64,000 bases of DNA from Endobacterium cereale (GCF_009617585.1 NZ_WIXI01000022.1:1-64000); one strand, 5' to 3'. Counted from the first letter of the stretch, positions 18,001-24,782 are shown. The notes: generated by a model not told the origin, from the letters alone. A program made the numbers and translations.

Positions 18001-18471
18001 ATGTCCGGACCGGTTGCAATGGCCCTTGGGCCATTCGCCTTCGAGGCCATTGGCTTCGGTTACGACGGCGTCTCTCGCAAAGTGCAGACGCCATGGGCAG
18101 ACGTTCAGGTCGCACAGTCACTCAATCAGCAGCAGTGGACCGGGCCGACATCGGAAGAGATTTCGATCAAAGGCGTTCTGTTCCCTGCTGAGTTCGGTGG
18201 GCAAAGCTCGCTCTCCGGGATCGTGTCTGCCGCGATGTCCGGCACGCCTCTTATGCTCGTTTCAGGGGATCAGAACGAGGGACTAATCCATGGGACTTTC
18301 ACGATTCAGTCGGTAGACGAAGATCGCTCGTTCCACGACCGCCGGGGCACCGCTCGGCGCAACTCCTACACGATCTCCCTAAAACGATATGCGGACGGCG
18401 ACCCAGCAGGTTTCTCGCTATCCGACGCAATTGGATCGATCGTTTCTCCCGTTGTGAACCTTTTCGGATAG
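18001..18471 (+). CDS. Tail completion protein gpU
   Basis: A 156-residue protein, matching P2 gpU (159), after GGGAGG. Family features: MALGPFAFEAIGFGYDG at the start, WADVQVAQSLNQQQWTGP at about 35-52 and RNSYTISLKRYADG near the end. gpU caps the tail tube and joins sheath and tube at the neck. It sits in the conserved T-U-X-D order. Confidence 0.93.
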   Translation: MSGPVAMALGPFAFEAIGFGYDGVSRKVQTPWADVQVAQSLNQQQWTGPTSEEISIKGVLFPAEFGGQSSLSGIVSAAMSGTPLMLVSGDQNEGLIHGTFTIQSVDEDRSFHDRRGTARRNSYTISLKRYADGDPAGFSLSDAIGSIVSPVVNLFG

Positions 18472-18687
18472 ATGATGAGCACGATCGTAACCGCAAAGCA
18501 GGGGCAGACCGTCGATTTGATCTGCCTCATGCACTACGGCCGCACAGCCGAAGTCACAGAGCTGGTCCTCGCAGCCAACCCCGACCTCGCCGCGGTGGGG
18601 ATCATTCTGCCGTTGGGCACTAAGGTATTTATGCCGGTGGCTCCGTCCCGTCAGCAGGCGGCAAAGCTCACCAGTCTTTGGGAGTAG
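18472..18687 (+). CDS. Tail protein gpX (LysM-like)
   Basis: A 71-residue protein directly following gpU with no gap. It has the tail-X pattern: VTAKQGQTVDLICLMHYGRT, VLAANPDLAAVGIILPLGTKV. This is a LysM-like fold thought to sit at the baseplate hub. P2 gpX has 67 residues. ATG 18475 is an alternative start. Confidence 0.9.
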   Translation: MMSTIVTAKQGQTVDLICLMHYGRTAEVTELVLAANPDLAAVGIILPLGTKVFMPVAPSRQQAAKLTSLWE

Positions 18688-18690
18688 ATT

Positions 18691-19848
18691 ATGCACCCGC
18701 GCATTGAGGTTACAATCGACGGCACGCCGGTTGCTGGCGCTTTTTATGAGCGGCTGGTTTCCATAACGGTGACGGACAAGGAAGGGGCTCAGGCTGATAC
18801 GGTCGATATTGAGTTGAATGATGGTCCGCCGAACTTCCTCGCCCTGCCTCGTACCGGCGCCATCGTCGATGTTAGGCTCGGCTACGGGCAGATGAGAAGT
18901 CTTGGCAAGTTCACGGTCGACAAAGTTACTCCTAAATGCCTGCCTTACAGCATGTCCATCTCGGGCAAATCTGCCGACCTTCGTAACAAGAAGCTGAAGG
19001 AGAGGCAGGAGCGTCATTGGGATAAGAAAAAGGTCAAGGACATCGTCGACGAGGTCGCCAAAGAAAGCGGTCTTGAAGCCTCGGTGGATGCCGAGATCGG
19101 TGAGCACGAATATGAATGGTTCTCACAGCAGGATGAATCCAATATCCACTTCCTGCGCAGGCTGGCAGAACGGCATAACGCCCTCTTCTCGGTGAAACAA
19201 GGCAGGGTGATTTTCTCTAAGCAAGGCTCAGGCAATTCGGCGTCAGGTCAGTTCATCGGATCGGTCGTCGTCTCTCCACCGAAAATCATCCAAGGCACCT
19301 GCAGTTTCGAGGCCAATGATCGCACCAAATACTCGAAGGTCGTCGCCTACTATCAGGACAGCGATAAGGCCCAGCGAGTTGAGATCGAAGCCGACGGCGA
19401 TGCAGACGGAGACAGCGTCTTCCGCATCCCTGAGCCATTTGCGAGCGTCAAGGAGGCCGACAAGGCTGCCCAGTCAAAGGCAAAGGCGCTCAAACGCGGC
19501 GAGGGCGCTGCATCCGTCACTGTTGTGGGCGACACTGCCATCATCGCAGGCGCACCGCTGCTTTTTGAAAGGGTCAGGCCGGGCCTAGATGGCGTACCTT
19601 ATGTCATCGACACCGCGACCCATACGTACAGGAAGTCAGAAGGTTATCGCACGGCTATCAGCGCGAAGCTCTATGACGGCAAGTCTGGCAGCGCCAAAAA
19701 GTCTGCCGCCAACCTTAATGATCAGGGTTCTTCTTCATCCGAGCCGCCGAGCGAGGATAAAGTCGCGCCGAATGCACCAGCGGGCACACCTGCGACCCCG
19801 TCTCAGTGGACTGGTCAACGCAGGTATGGTCGGACGGACGAGAACTAA
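18691..19848 (+). CDS. Baseplate hub protein gpD
   Basis: A 385-residue protein, as P2 gpD (387). It shows the gp27/D hub pattern: SITVTDKEGAQADTVDIELND at about 25-46, VDIRLGYG-like segment near 65, and the central KDIVDEVAKESGLEA with SQQDESNIHFLRRLAERHNA. It forms the hub on which gpV is mounted. The last 40 residues are Ser/Pro-rich and disordered-looking. Its end overlaps a small leftward gene by four bases. Confidence 0.93.
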   Translation: MHPRIEVTIDGTPVAGAFYERLVSITVTDKEGAQADTVDIELNDGPPNFLALPRTGAIVDVRLGYGQMRSLGKFTVDKVTPKCLPYSMSISGKSADLRNKKLKERQERHWDKKKVKDIVDEVAKESGLEASVDAEIGEHEYEWFSQQDESNIHFLRRLAERHNALFSVKQGRVIFSKQGSGNSASGQFIGSVVVSPPKIIQGTCSFEANDRTKYSKVVAYYQDSDKAQRVEIEADGDADGDSVFRIPEPFASVKEADKAAQSKAKALKRGEGAASVTVVGDTAIIAGAPLLFERVRPGLDGVPYVIDTATHTYRKSEGYRTAISAKLYDGKSGSAKKSAANLNDQGSSSSEPPSEDKVAPNAPAGTPATPSQWTGQRRYGRTDEN

Positions 19849-19991
19849 CTCGCGAGTTCACGCTGGGTATCGTCATTTGCCGGGTCGTCGAATATCGGCG
19901 TCTCCGCCAACTGACGGAGTGTGGCGGCCAATGCCGCAAGCTGTTGCGCTATCTCGCTAATGGATAGCGATTCCGATTCGTCCTGATTCAT
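19845..19991 (-). CDS. Small conserved prophage protein, paralogue 1 (48 aa)
   Basis: A 48-codon reading frame with GGAGGC four bases before its ATG. It encodes a helix (ISEIAQQLAALAATLRQLAE) followed by TPIFDDPANDD. The same pattern, LRxLAETPxF then ANDD, occurs in another leftward frame at 24783-24956, which supports both being real genes. The function is unknown; an amphipathic helix suggests dimerisation or binding to a partner. It is divergent from the endolysin gene across a short spacer holding a perfect palindrome. Confidence 0.7.
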   Translation of the reverse strand: MNQDESESLSISEIAQQLAALAATLRQLAETPIFDDPANDDTQRELAS

Positions 19992-20035
19992 GATGCCTCC
20001 GTTTGTTTGGCGGAACGCACAACAATCATCGCCTG

Positions 20036-20050
20036 GCGCTAAATTAGCGC
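20036..20050. promoter_or_regulatory. Palindrome between divergent genes
   Basis: GCGCTAAATTAGCGC, seven-base arms around one base, in the spacer between the 48-residue leftward gene and the endolysin gene. It is a candidate operator for one or both. Similar half-sites (CTAGCGC/GCGCTAG) occur at 24107-24133. Confidence 0.45.
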
Positions 20051-20078
20051 AAATCCCATAAAATCATAGGGGCAATAA

Positions 20079-21002
20079 ATGCCGATCACGACCACGTCCC
20101 CCCGTGGCCGCGCGTTTCTGCGTGGCCACGAAGGTAATCCGCTGACCTGCTATCTCGATCCGGTGAAGGTGCCGACGATCGGCACGGGCTTCACCATGCG
20201 GAGCAGGGCGGTTAAGGCCAGCCTTGCAAGACTGGGCATCACCAAACTGGTGCCAGGCAAAACAAAGATCACCGCGGCGCAGTCTGACGCCATCCTTCTC
20301 GATGTGCTCGCTGAGGAATTCGAGCCAGCAGCCGTCAAGGGTAGCCCGGCAGATCGGAAACAAAACCAGATGGACGCAGCAACGAGCGTTGTGTTCAACC
20401 TCGGCACTGGCGCCATGGGCTGGCAGTGGGCGAAGCTATGGCGCTCCGGCAGCCTCCGAGCCGCCGCTGAATATCTCGGCAGCCACTACAACACCGCCGC
20501 CGGCAAGAAGCTGCCCGGCCTCGTCCGGCGCCGTAAGGAAGAAGCAGACATGTTTCTCAACGGCGTCTACGCCGGCACGAAAGCCGTCAAGGAGGCGACG
20601 CCGGTAGCTCCGGACACACCTGACGACGACGTCAAGGAAGCGCAGCAGATCCTGTCCGCCAAGGGCTTCGACCCGGGCGCTATCGACGGCTGGATGGGCG
20701 ACAAGACCGCCGCTGCTGTCAAGGAATACCAGAAGGCGCATCCACATCTCACCGCCGACGGCGTTCTCGGGCCGGCAACACTCAGCCAGCTGCGACGCGA
20801 CGCGTCTGCCGTCAAGGAAGTCGTCGCCAAGGGCGCATCGAGTTCGGTGGGCGCTGGCGCATTGGCATTCGCCGCTGGCCTGCCTTGGGGCTGGATAGCC
20901 GCAGGAGTCGCAATCGCGGTTGTCGGTTACGTAGTTTACCGAAATCGTGACGTGATCCAGCGCTGGTGGAACACCAGGCGCGGTAATGAGGTCGTCGTAT
21001 GA
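20079..21002 (+). CDS. GH24 endolysin with peptidoglycan-binding domain and C-terminal TM
   Basis: A 307-residue muramidase. The catalytic triad has T4-lysozyme spacing: Glu18, Asp27, Thr33 (HEGNPLTCYLDPVKVPTIGT). The GH24 domain covers about 5-160, a PG_binding_1 domain 183-238 (EAQQILSAKGFDPGAIDGWM), and a hydrophobic helix 258-287 followed by RNRD. It breaks the cell wall at lysis. There is no signal peptide. The C-terminal membrane helix is unusual for a soluble endolysin and could tether it. The ATGA end overlaps the next gene. Confidence 0.93.
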   Translation: MPITTTSPRGRAFLRGHEGNPLTCYLDPVKVPTIGTGFTMRSRAVKASLARLGITKLVPGKTKITAAQSDAILLDVLAEEFEPAAVKGSPADRKQNQMDAATSVVFNLGTGAMGWQWAKLWRSGSLRAAAEYLGSHYNTAAGKKLPGLVRRRKEEADMFLNGVYAGTKAVKEATPVAPDTPDDDVKEAQQILSAKGFDPGAIDGWMGDKTAAAVKEYQKAHPHLTADGVLGPATLSQLRRDASAVKEVVAKGASSSVGAGALAFAAGLPWGWIAAGVAIAVVGYVVYRNRDVIQRWWNTRRGNEVVV

Positions 21003-21229
21003 TCCTGGCAAAGCTGAAAGGCTGGCTTGCCGGACTGGGAATGGTGCTCGCGCTTGTCGCGGGCGCCTTTCTCTATGGGCGGTCCGATGGAAAATCAGAT
21101 GCCGAAGCCGCACAGGCTAAAGCCAACGCAAAAGCCGTCAAGAAGGCGAGGGGCGTCGAAGATGAAGTTCAGAACATGGGCAGCGCTGACGTTGATCGTC
21201 GTCTCGCTGAGTGGATGCGTGACCGGTAA
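20999..21229 (+). CDS. Inner-membrane spanin-like protein (Rz-like)
   Basis: A 76-residue protein: one N-terminal TM helix (AGLGMVLALVAGAFLYGR, about 10-28) followed by an Ala/Lys-rich helix and RRLAEWMRD. Topology and position fit an i-spanin, although it is shorter than lambda Rz (153). It overlaps the endolysin by four bases and contains the start of an o-spanin lipoprotein in another frame. Confidence 0.75.
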   Translation: MILAKLKGWLAGLGMVLALVAGAFLYGRSDGKSDAEAAQAKANAKAVKKARGVEDEVQNMGSADVDRRLAEWMRDR

Positions 21230-21350
21230 TTATTGCGATATCGCGCGGCCGGTACGTCCTTCCGTCGAGGATCAGATGAGCGAAGGCACCAAGCGGCAGA
21301 TCCTCGTTGAGAACGAGAAAATCGCCAAGCTCTGCGGGGTGAAGCCGTGA
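21162..21350 (+). CDS. Outer-membrane spanin lipoprotein (Rz1-like), overlapping Rz
   Basis: A 62-residue protein from ATG 21162, starting inside the Rz-like gene in the +1 frame (68 bases shared). It has a signal sequence with lipobox LSGC (Cys19) and a short periplasmic part with CDIARPVRPSVEDQ. The nested layout is the hallmark of Rz/Rz1 pairs, which fuse inner and outer membranes in the last lysis step. Confidence 0.85.
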   Translation: MKFRTWAALTLIVVSLSGCVTGNYCDIARPVRPSVEDQMSEGTKRQILVENEKIAKLCGVKP

Positions 21351-21688
21351 CCGGGACTGAAATCATGGCCGCCGTCGGCTTTTTCGTGATGGTGTCCGGC
21401 GCGCTCTGGGGCATCTGGTGGAAGGTTGAGGGCAGGGTGAAGGAAGCAAAGGACGCCGCTGTCGGCACGGCGACGGCAGCGCAGGCACTGGCGGCGATGG
21501 CCCGCGACGAGCTGGCGGCGCATCGACTCCACGTGGCTGAGACCTACATCACCAAGGCGGGGATGCGCGAGACCACGGAGCAGCTCATGGAAGCAATCAG
21601 TGGCGTCAAAAGCGCGGTCGACGGCATGACGCTTCGCATCGATCGAGTGGTGGAAGGTCAGCCGCGACGGGCGACGCTGACGAGTTAG
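21347..21688 (+). CDS. Small membrane protein with coiled coil, lysis cassette
   Basis: A 113-residue protein from GTG 21347 overlapping the o-spanin stop by four bases. One TM helix (IMAAVGFFVMVSGALWGIWW, residues 6-25), then an amphipathic helix (AAQALAAMARDELAAHRLHV). No family recognised. No other holin candidate is seen, so a holin or pinholin-like role is possible, but one helix plus a long cytoplasmic or periplasmic coil is also seen in lysis accessory proteins. Confidence 0.65.
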   Translation: MTGTEIMAAVGFFVMVSGALWGIWWKVEGRVKEAKDAAVGTATAAQALAAMARDELAAHRLHVAETYITKAGMRETTEQLMEAISGVKSAVDGMTLRIDRVVEGQPRRATLTS

Positions 21689-21791
21689 CTTACGGAAGAC
21701 GCGACGCATTTTCCGAAAACAATCCGAAACGAATAAAATGTATAGGCCTGTGGAAAGCGTCGCAGAATCGCATTATCTGTGATCTAACGGC

Positions 21792-21825
21792 TTGACAATG
21801 GAACTTAGCCGTAATCGTTACGGCT
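21792..21825 (+). promoter_or_regulatory. Promoter and inverted-repeat operator of the Panacea gene pair
   Basis: A -35 box TTGACA at 21792-21797 and, at -10 distance, a perfect inverted repeat AGCCGTAA TCG TTACGGCT (21807-21825). An operator over the -10 region fits autoregulation as in toxin-antitoxin loci. Confidence 0.6.
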
Positions 21826-21845
21826 TAAAAAAGGAGGTCTTTGCA

Positions 21846-22280
21846 ATGATACCAGCATCATTTGCGGCAAAGCATCTCTGCGAAATCAGCGGGTGGAGGC
21901 TTTCGAACCTTCAGTTGCAAAAGTTGCTTTACCTCGCGGATATGAATTTTGTCGGTGCGACCGGCGAAAGACTAGTGGACGAAGATTTCGAAGCCTGGGA
22001 TTATGGTCCTGTGTTGCCATCGCTTTATCACAGATGCAAATCTTTTGGGTCGAAGTCCGTTCCGGACGTCTTCTGGGGAGTGGGCTCAATTGCGGGACGG
22101 CCAGAAGCCGAAATGCTCGATACCGCTTGGGAAAACCTAAAATCGCAGTCTCCAGGACAACTGGTCGAAAATACGCACTGGGATCAAGGCGCATGGGCGA
22201 AGCGTTACGTGCCTGGAGCCAAGGGCGTTAAGATCGCTACGGGGGATATGATTGAAGAATACCGAAGACGCGTCCAGTGA
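21846..22280 (+). CDS. Panacea-domain (SocA/DUF4065) protein, antitoxin-like
   Basis: A 144-residue protein starting at ATG 21846, with AAGGAGGT six bases before. It has the Panacea signature: LSNLQLQKLLYLADMNFVG (about 17-35) and DEDFEAWDYGPVLPSLYHR (43-61). Panacea domains are antitoxins in many PanA-PanT pairs, neutralising unrelated toxins, and Caulobacter SocA is a proteolytic adaptor antitoxin. The gene overlaps the next by 29 bases, as an antitoxin-toxin pair would, and has its own promoter-operator. Toxin neutralisation is inferred, not shown. Confidence 0.87.
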   Translation: MIPASFAAKHLCEISGWRLSNLQLQKLLYLADMNFVGATGERLVDEDFEAWDYGPVLPSLYHRCKSFGSKSVPDVFWGVGSIAGRPEAEMLDTAWENLKSQSPGQLVENTHWDQGAWAKRYVPGAKGVKIATGDMIEEYRRRVQ

Positions 22281-22614
22281 CCCGCCAACGGTTCCTCGAC
22301 AGTCGGGCGGCTTTGCCGTACCCTCTTCACGAGGTCCTTTGGCTGATAATGCGGCCAAACTTGAGGCAGACCTAGCTTCTGAGAGAGAAGAACGATGTGA
22401 GGAACGATTCATATGGATCGCAGTCGTTTTCATTCTTTCGGCCGGACACGTTTATGCTTCGATGGATAGCATTTGGGCTTTCCTCGTTCTTTTTCTTCTT
22501 TCGCTCATTATCTTAATTGGCATCGCTCAGCGTCTCGGTGTTGATTGGGCGGTGCAAAGTGTCGGATGGCTGATGCATTGGATAGCCAATCGCGTAAAGC
22601 TCGGCGACGAATGA
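22252..22614 (+). CDS. Two-TM membrane protein paired with Panacea, toxin-like
   Basis: A 120-residue protein from TTG 22252 inside the end of the Panacea gene. Residues 1-50 are hydrophilic and acidic (KLEADLASEREERCEER), then two TM helices at about 53-69 and 73-92, and an amphipathic tail (QSVGWLMHWIANR). Some PanT toxins are small membrane proteins that damage the membrane, so this is the predicted toxin. Alternatively it is a phage exclusion protein. No family name is recognised. A terminator follows at 22641. Confidence 0.7.
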   Translation: MKNTEDASSDPPTVPRQSGGFAVPSSRGPLADNAAKLEADLASEREERCEERFIWIAVVFILSAGHVYASMDSIWAFLVLFLLSLIILIGIAQRLGVDWAVQSVGWLMHWIANRVKLGDE

Positions 22615-22640
22615 CTTCTTCTGACTATCGACGCTCTCTG

Positions 22641-22665
22641 CCTCCCGGTGGGAGGGCGTTTTTTT
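22641..22665 (+). terminator. Intrinsic terminator after the Panacea pair
   Basis: CCTCCC (22641-22646), loop GGT, GGGAGG (22650-22655), then a run of T from 22659. Stops rightward transcription before the convergent nuclease gene. Confidence 0.8.
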
Positions 22666-23080
22666 ATTCACACCACATATTGCCCTTGTTCGGCCAAGGC
22701 TGAGCAAGGCCTTCACGAATAAGAACCTTACCAGCATCTCTCCCGTCCGGCAGGATAACGCGAACCAGAACGCGCTTGTCGGAAGTCCGATCTTTCTCAC
22801 CGTTGCCGGCGAGGCGGTAGCCTTTTGACATAAGGGCAATAAGGCGGTTCTTGGCTTTGTGGCCGATGGCTTTCTCTCGATCGCACTGGGCGCCGAATGT
22901 TTCCGGGGCATCGATATCCAGCATCCGCCACTTCTTGCCGTTTTGCCAGCCTGTGTCGCCATCAACAATACAGGTGAGCTTGCGGGCTTCTCGGTGTCCA
23001 CCCGAGCACTCCTCGATCGCCATGGCTGGCGCCGTCCAAGTCATCAGGGCGGCAGCCGCCAGCAGTATGCGCATTCTCAT
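22664..23080 (-). CDS. Secreted thermonuclease-family (SNase) protein
   Basis: A 138-residue protein with a signal peptide (residues 1-21, cleaved after AMA). The SNase core is visible: TCIVDGDT (Asp40), then WRMLDIDAPE with Arg52, Asp57 and Glu60 spaced as Arg35, Asp40 and Glu43 of staphylococcal nuclease, and a likely Arg87 equivalent near Arg103. It should cut DNA/RNA in the periplasm or outside. Cys25, Cys37, Cys66 and Cys137 could form disulfides. Oriented against the late genes, so it is probably expressed in the lysogen. Confidence 0.88.
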   Translation of the reverse strand: MRMRILLAAAALMTWTAPAMAIEECSGGHREARKLTCIVDGDTGWQNGKKWRMLDIDAPETFGAQCDREKAIGHKAKNRLIALMSKGYRLAGNGEKDRTSDKRVLVRVILPDGRDAGKVLIREGLAQPWPNKGNMWCE

Positions 23081-23106
23081 TCCATCTCCCCAACTGCCGC
23101 GCGGCC

Positions 23107-23451
23107 CTAACGCGCCTCGGGATCAAGCCATCTACCGATGTCTGCCATGACCACGCGGCGCCCCTTTTCGGCGAGTAGTATTGTCATTGCGCTGCTTTCG
23201 ACGATGTCCTTGTCCGCGTCGGAGGGCCAAATTCCGAGTGCTTGTTCAATGACTACGGCTGCGCGAGTGGTGAGGCCCGAGGGAACAGCCCTGCCTGCCC
23301 TTGTCTCTACCATCCATGCATTTTCTCGTGCGATGTTGCCAGCGTGCTGAACTGAGACGCCAAAGCGGGACGCTATAAGTGAAATCGGCTCACCAGCCAG
23401 CTTCAGCACGGCCATGACGTAGTCTCGTTCTGATTTTTCAAATTTTTGCAT
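23107..23451 (-). CDS. Putative helix-turn-helix phage protein
   Basis: A 114-residue protein. Residues 18-46 (GEPISLIASRFGVSVQHAGNIARENAW) read as a helix-turn-helix. The rest is helical (ALGIWPSDADKDIVESSAMT). I do not recognise the family. It may regulate its own promoter: a perfect 14-base palindrome lies 54-67 bases upstream. The nuclease gene begins 26 bases after it, so the two may form an operon. Confidence 0.65.
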   Translation of the reverse strand: MQKFEKSERDYVMAVLKLAGEPISLIASRFGVSVQHAGNIARENAWMVETRAGRAVPSGLTTRAAVVIEQALGIWPSDADKDIVESSAMTILLAEKGRRVVMADIGRWLDPEAR

Positions 23452-23768
23452 GCCGCGACTTATCCGCGGTGATGGCTCTCATCAAGTCGCAAAAACGCGA
23501 GGTTGATTTGATCAAATCGGATGGCTCGTGCGCTCCCAGACGAGCGATGCCCCATCCTAGGGCGCGTTATTTGGCCCAAGTGCATACGTCGTCGTAGCAC
23601 GTCTCCGAGACGTGGGGTCGTTAGAATTTTCACAAATCCCAAGGTGGGTTAGTAGCAATCAGCTGGCTATCTAGTGATACATATATTTGCCAAGCTTGAC
23701 CCGTCGCCACCTTGGCTGCGGGTCATTTTTTTATGTGGCTCAACCGATCCTGCACTTTGAAACGAAGG
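23452..23768. other. Intergenic region with palindrome and hairpin
   Basis: About 317 bases without a convincing gene. It holds the palindrome GATTTGATCAAATC (23505-23518) and a terminator-like hairpin GACCCG/CGGGTC followed by seven T on the plus strand (near 23699-23734), although no rightward gene is seen before it. Confidence 0.6.
23505..23518. promoter_or_regulatory. Perfect 14-base palindrome, candidate operator
   Basis: GATTTGATCAAATC, upstream of the leftward HTH-like gene. The position fits an operator for that protein, which is inference. Confidence 0.45.
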
Positions 23769-23948
23769 TCACCGATCTGCGACTAAGAATAGATCCTCGG
23801 CTGCCTCAGATTTTTTGTAGACCTTCATGAACACGTCCAGATTGGTTCGGGAAGGCCCTGAGATGTTAAATAAGCGGTTAGCTTCTCGGCTACTCAGATC
23901 GTAAGCCTTGCGGAACTCATCGACCGTATAAACTGCTTCTCTCGACAT
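23769..23948 (-). CDS. Small prophage protein, YTxxEF family, copy 1 (59 aa)
   Basis: Start at 23948 chosen because GGAGGA (minus strand) lies four bases upstream; an upstream extension would run through the promoter. Residues 7-44 read YTVDEFRKAYDLSSREANRL then a Gly and a DVFMK end. The gene at 29639 has the same layout (YTLEELQQSYEL ... G ... DRFMRR), so the two look paralogous. Both have GGAAC-N16-CATT upstream. Function unknown; the helical pattern suggests a small DNA- or protein-binding unit. Confidence 0.75.
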   Translation of the reverse strand: MSREAVYTVDEFRKAYDLSSREANRLFNISGPSRTNLDVFMKVYKKSEAAEDLFLVADR

Positions 23949-23973
23949 GCATTCCTCCGTTTTTCGCGCGGAG

Positions 23974-23998
23974 AATGCGCAATGCGTGGTTAGGTTCC
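23974..23998 (-). promoter_or_regulatory. EcfG-like promoter (GGAAC-N16-CATT)
   Basis: On the minus strand GGAAC (23998-23994) and CATT (23977-23974) are 16 bases apart. The EcfG consensus is GGAAC-N16/17-CGTT, so one mismatch. The start codon at 23948 is 25 bases beyond the -10. Confidence 0.5.
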
Positions 23999-24029
23999 TC
24001 CACGACCTTCGGTAAAGATTGGACCGCAT

Positions 24030-24195
24030 CGAGCGTCAGCGTCTGACGCGCCTGAAAACCGCCTTGCCGGCACCGTGACAGATCCGGCCGCGTCGAGAGG
24101 CGAAGGCTAGCGCAGTATTAAATTTCGCGCTAGACTTTAGATATCACGCATATCCAGTCTGTGCCCGCTGCCTTGACCCGGCAGCGGGCTTTTTT
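24030..24195 (+). ncRNA. Candidate structured small RNA
   Basis: No reading frame fits here, but three stems follow one another: GCGTCAG/CTGACGC (24033-24049), CTAGCGC/GCGCTAG (24107-24133) and a strong terminator GCCCGCTGCC/GGCAGCGGGC (24163-24189) with a T run. A terminator without a gene before it suggests an RNA gene of roughly 150 bases. The promoter was not identified. Confidence 0.4.
24163..24195 (+). terminator. Strong intrinsic terminator
   Basis: Ten-base perfect stem, seven-base loop, six T. Lies just before the EcfG-like promoter of the secreted Gly/Ser-rich gene. Confidence 0.8.
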
Positions 24196-24208
24196 GTTTC
24201 CGGTGAAA

Positions 24209-24233
24209 GGAACCATTGGAAACCCGGCATGTT
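24209..24233 (+). promoter_or_regulatory. EcfG-like promoter (GGAAC-N16-TGTT)
   Basis: GGAAC at 24209-24213, TGTT at 24230-24233, spacing 16; one mismatch from EcfG consensus. The gene start at 24270 is 36 bases after. Confidence 0.5.
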
Positions 24234-24269
24234 CTAACTTGGTCAAAAGAAACCAAAGAGGAACACCCA

Positions 24270-24590
24270 ATGATTAAGCTTCTCACAGTTGCTGCACTTT
24301 CGCTCGGTTTGGCTACGTCCGCTATGGCACAGGGTGCCAGCGGTGGCTCTGGTGGCGACGGCTCCAATGGCAGCAGCGCGAACAGCGGAAGCGGTAGCTC
24401 TGATCCGTCCAACGGCGGCTCGGGCAACAGCTCGTCGGGCGCCGACAGCTCCCAGGGCAATACCGCTGGCAGCTCGCAGTCCAACTGTGGCGCTCCGGGC
24501 GGCACGCAGGGTGCAGAGCAGGCGGGTAAAGCTGACTCGACTGGTGACAAGACCAACCCAGGTGCAGGCACCGTCGGCACATCTTGCTAA
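24270..24590 (+). CDS. Secreted Gly/Ser/Asn-rich low-complexity protein
   Basis: A 106-residue protein from ATG 24270. Signal peptide at 1-20 (LLTVAALSLGLATSAMAQ). The mature part is almost only Gly, Ser, Asn, Asp and Thr, with Cys only at about 75 and the last residue, which could form a disulfide. Small proteins of this kind occur in Rhizobiaceae as stress-linked exported proteins; I know no defined function. It has its own EcfG-like promoter and a strong terminator, so it is a single-gene unit. Confidence 0.8.
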   Translation: MIKLLTVAALSLGLATSAMAQGASGGSGGDGSNGSSANSGSGSSDPSNGGSGNSSSGADSSQGNTAGSSQSNCGAPGGTQGAEQAGKADSTGDKTNPGAGTVGTSC

Positions 24591-24612
24591 TAGCTGTTTT
24601 GTAGAACGAATA

Positions 24613-24646
24613 GCGCCTATGGCCCGCCGGCCATGGGCGCTTTTTT
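24613..24646 (+). terminator. Intrinsic terminator of the Gly/Ser-rich gene
   Basis: Twelve-base stem (24613-24624 with 24629-24640, one G-U), loop CGCC, six T. Confidence 0.85.
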
Positions 24647-24663
24647 CGTCCTAATTGACGTAT

Positions 24664-24697
24664 AAAAAGACCCGTCAGCTGCGAACGCCGACGGGTC
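24664..24697 (-). terminator. Intrinsic terminator for the leftward small gene
   Basis: Stem GACCCGTC/GACGGGTC (24669-24676 with 24690-24697); read on the minus strand it is followed by TTTTTA. It serves transcription from the gene at 24783-24956. Confidence 0.7.
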
Positions 24698-24782
24698 CAA
24701 GGAACAGCAGCCAATGATTAAAGCCGCACGTGACCAACCCTCATGTCGGGCAGATGTTCCCGCGGTTCTGAGCGACATTGAA

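Noticed and set aside
23460..23642. 60-codon leftward frame
   Set aside because: No ribosome site, Arg/His-rich translation typical of non-coding GC-rich DNA, and it covers the palindrome region.
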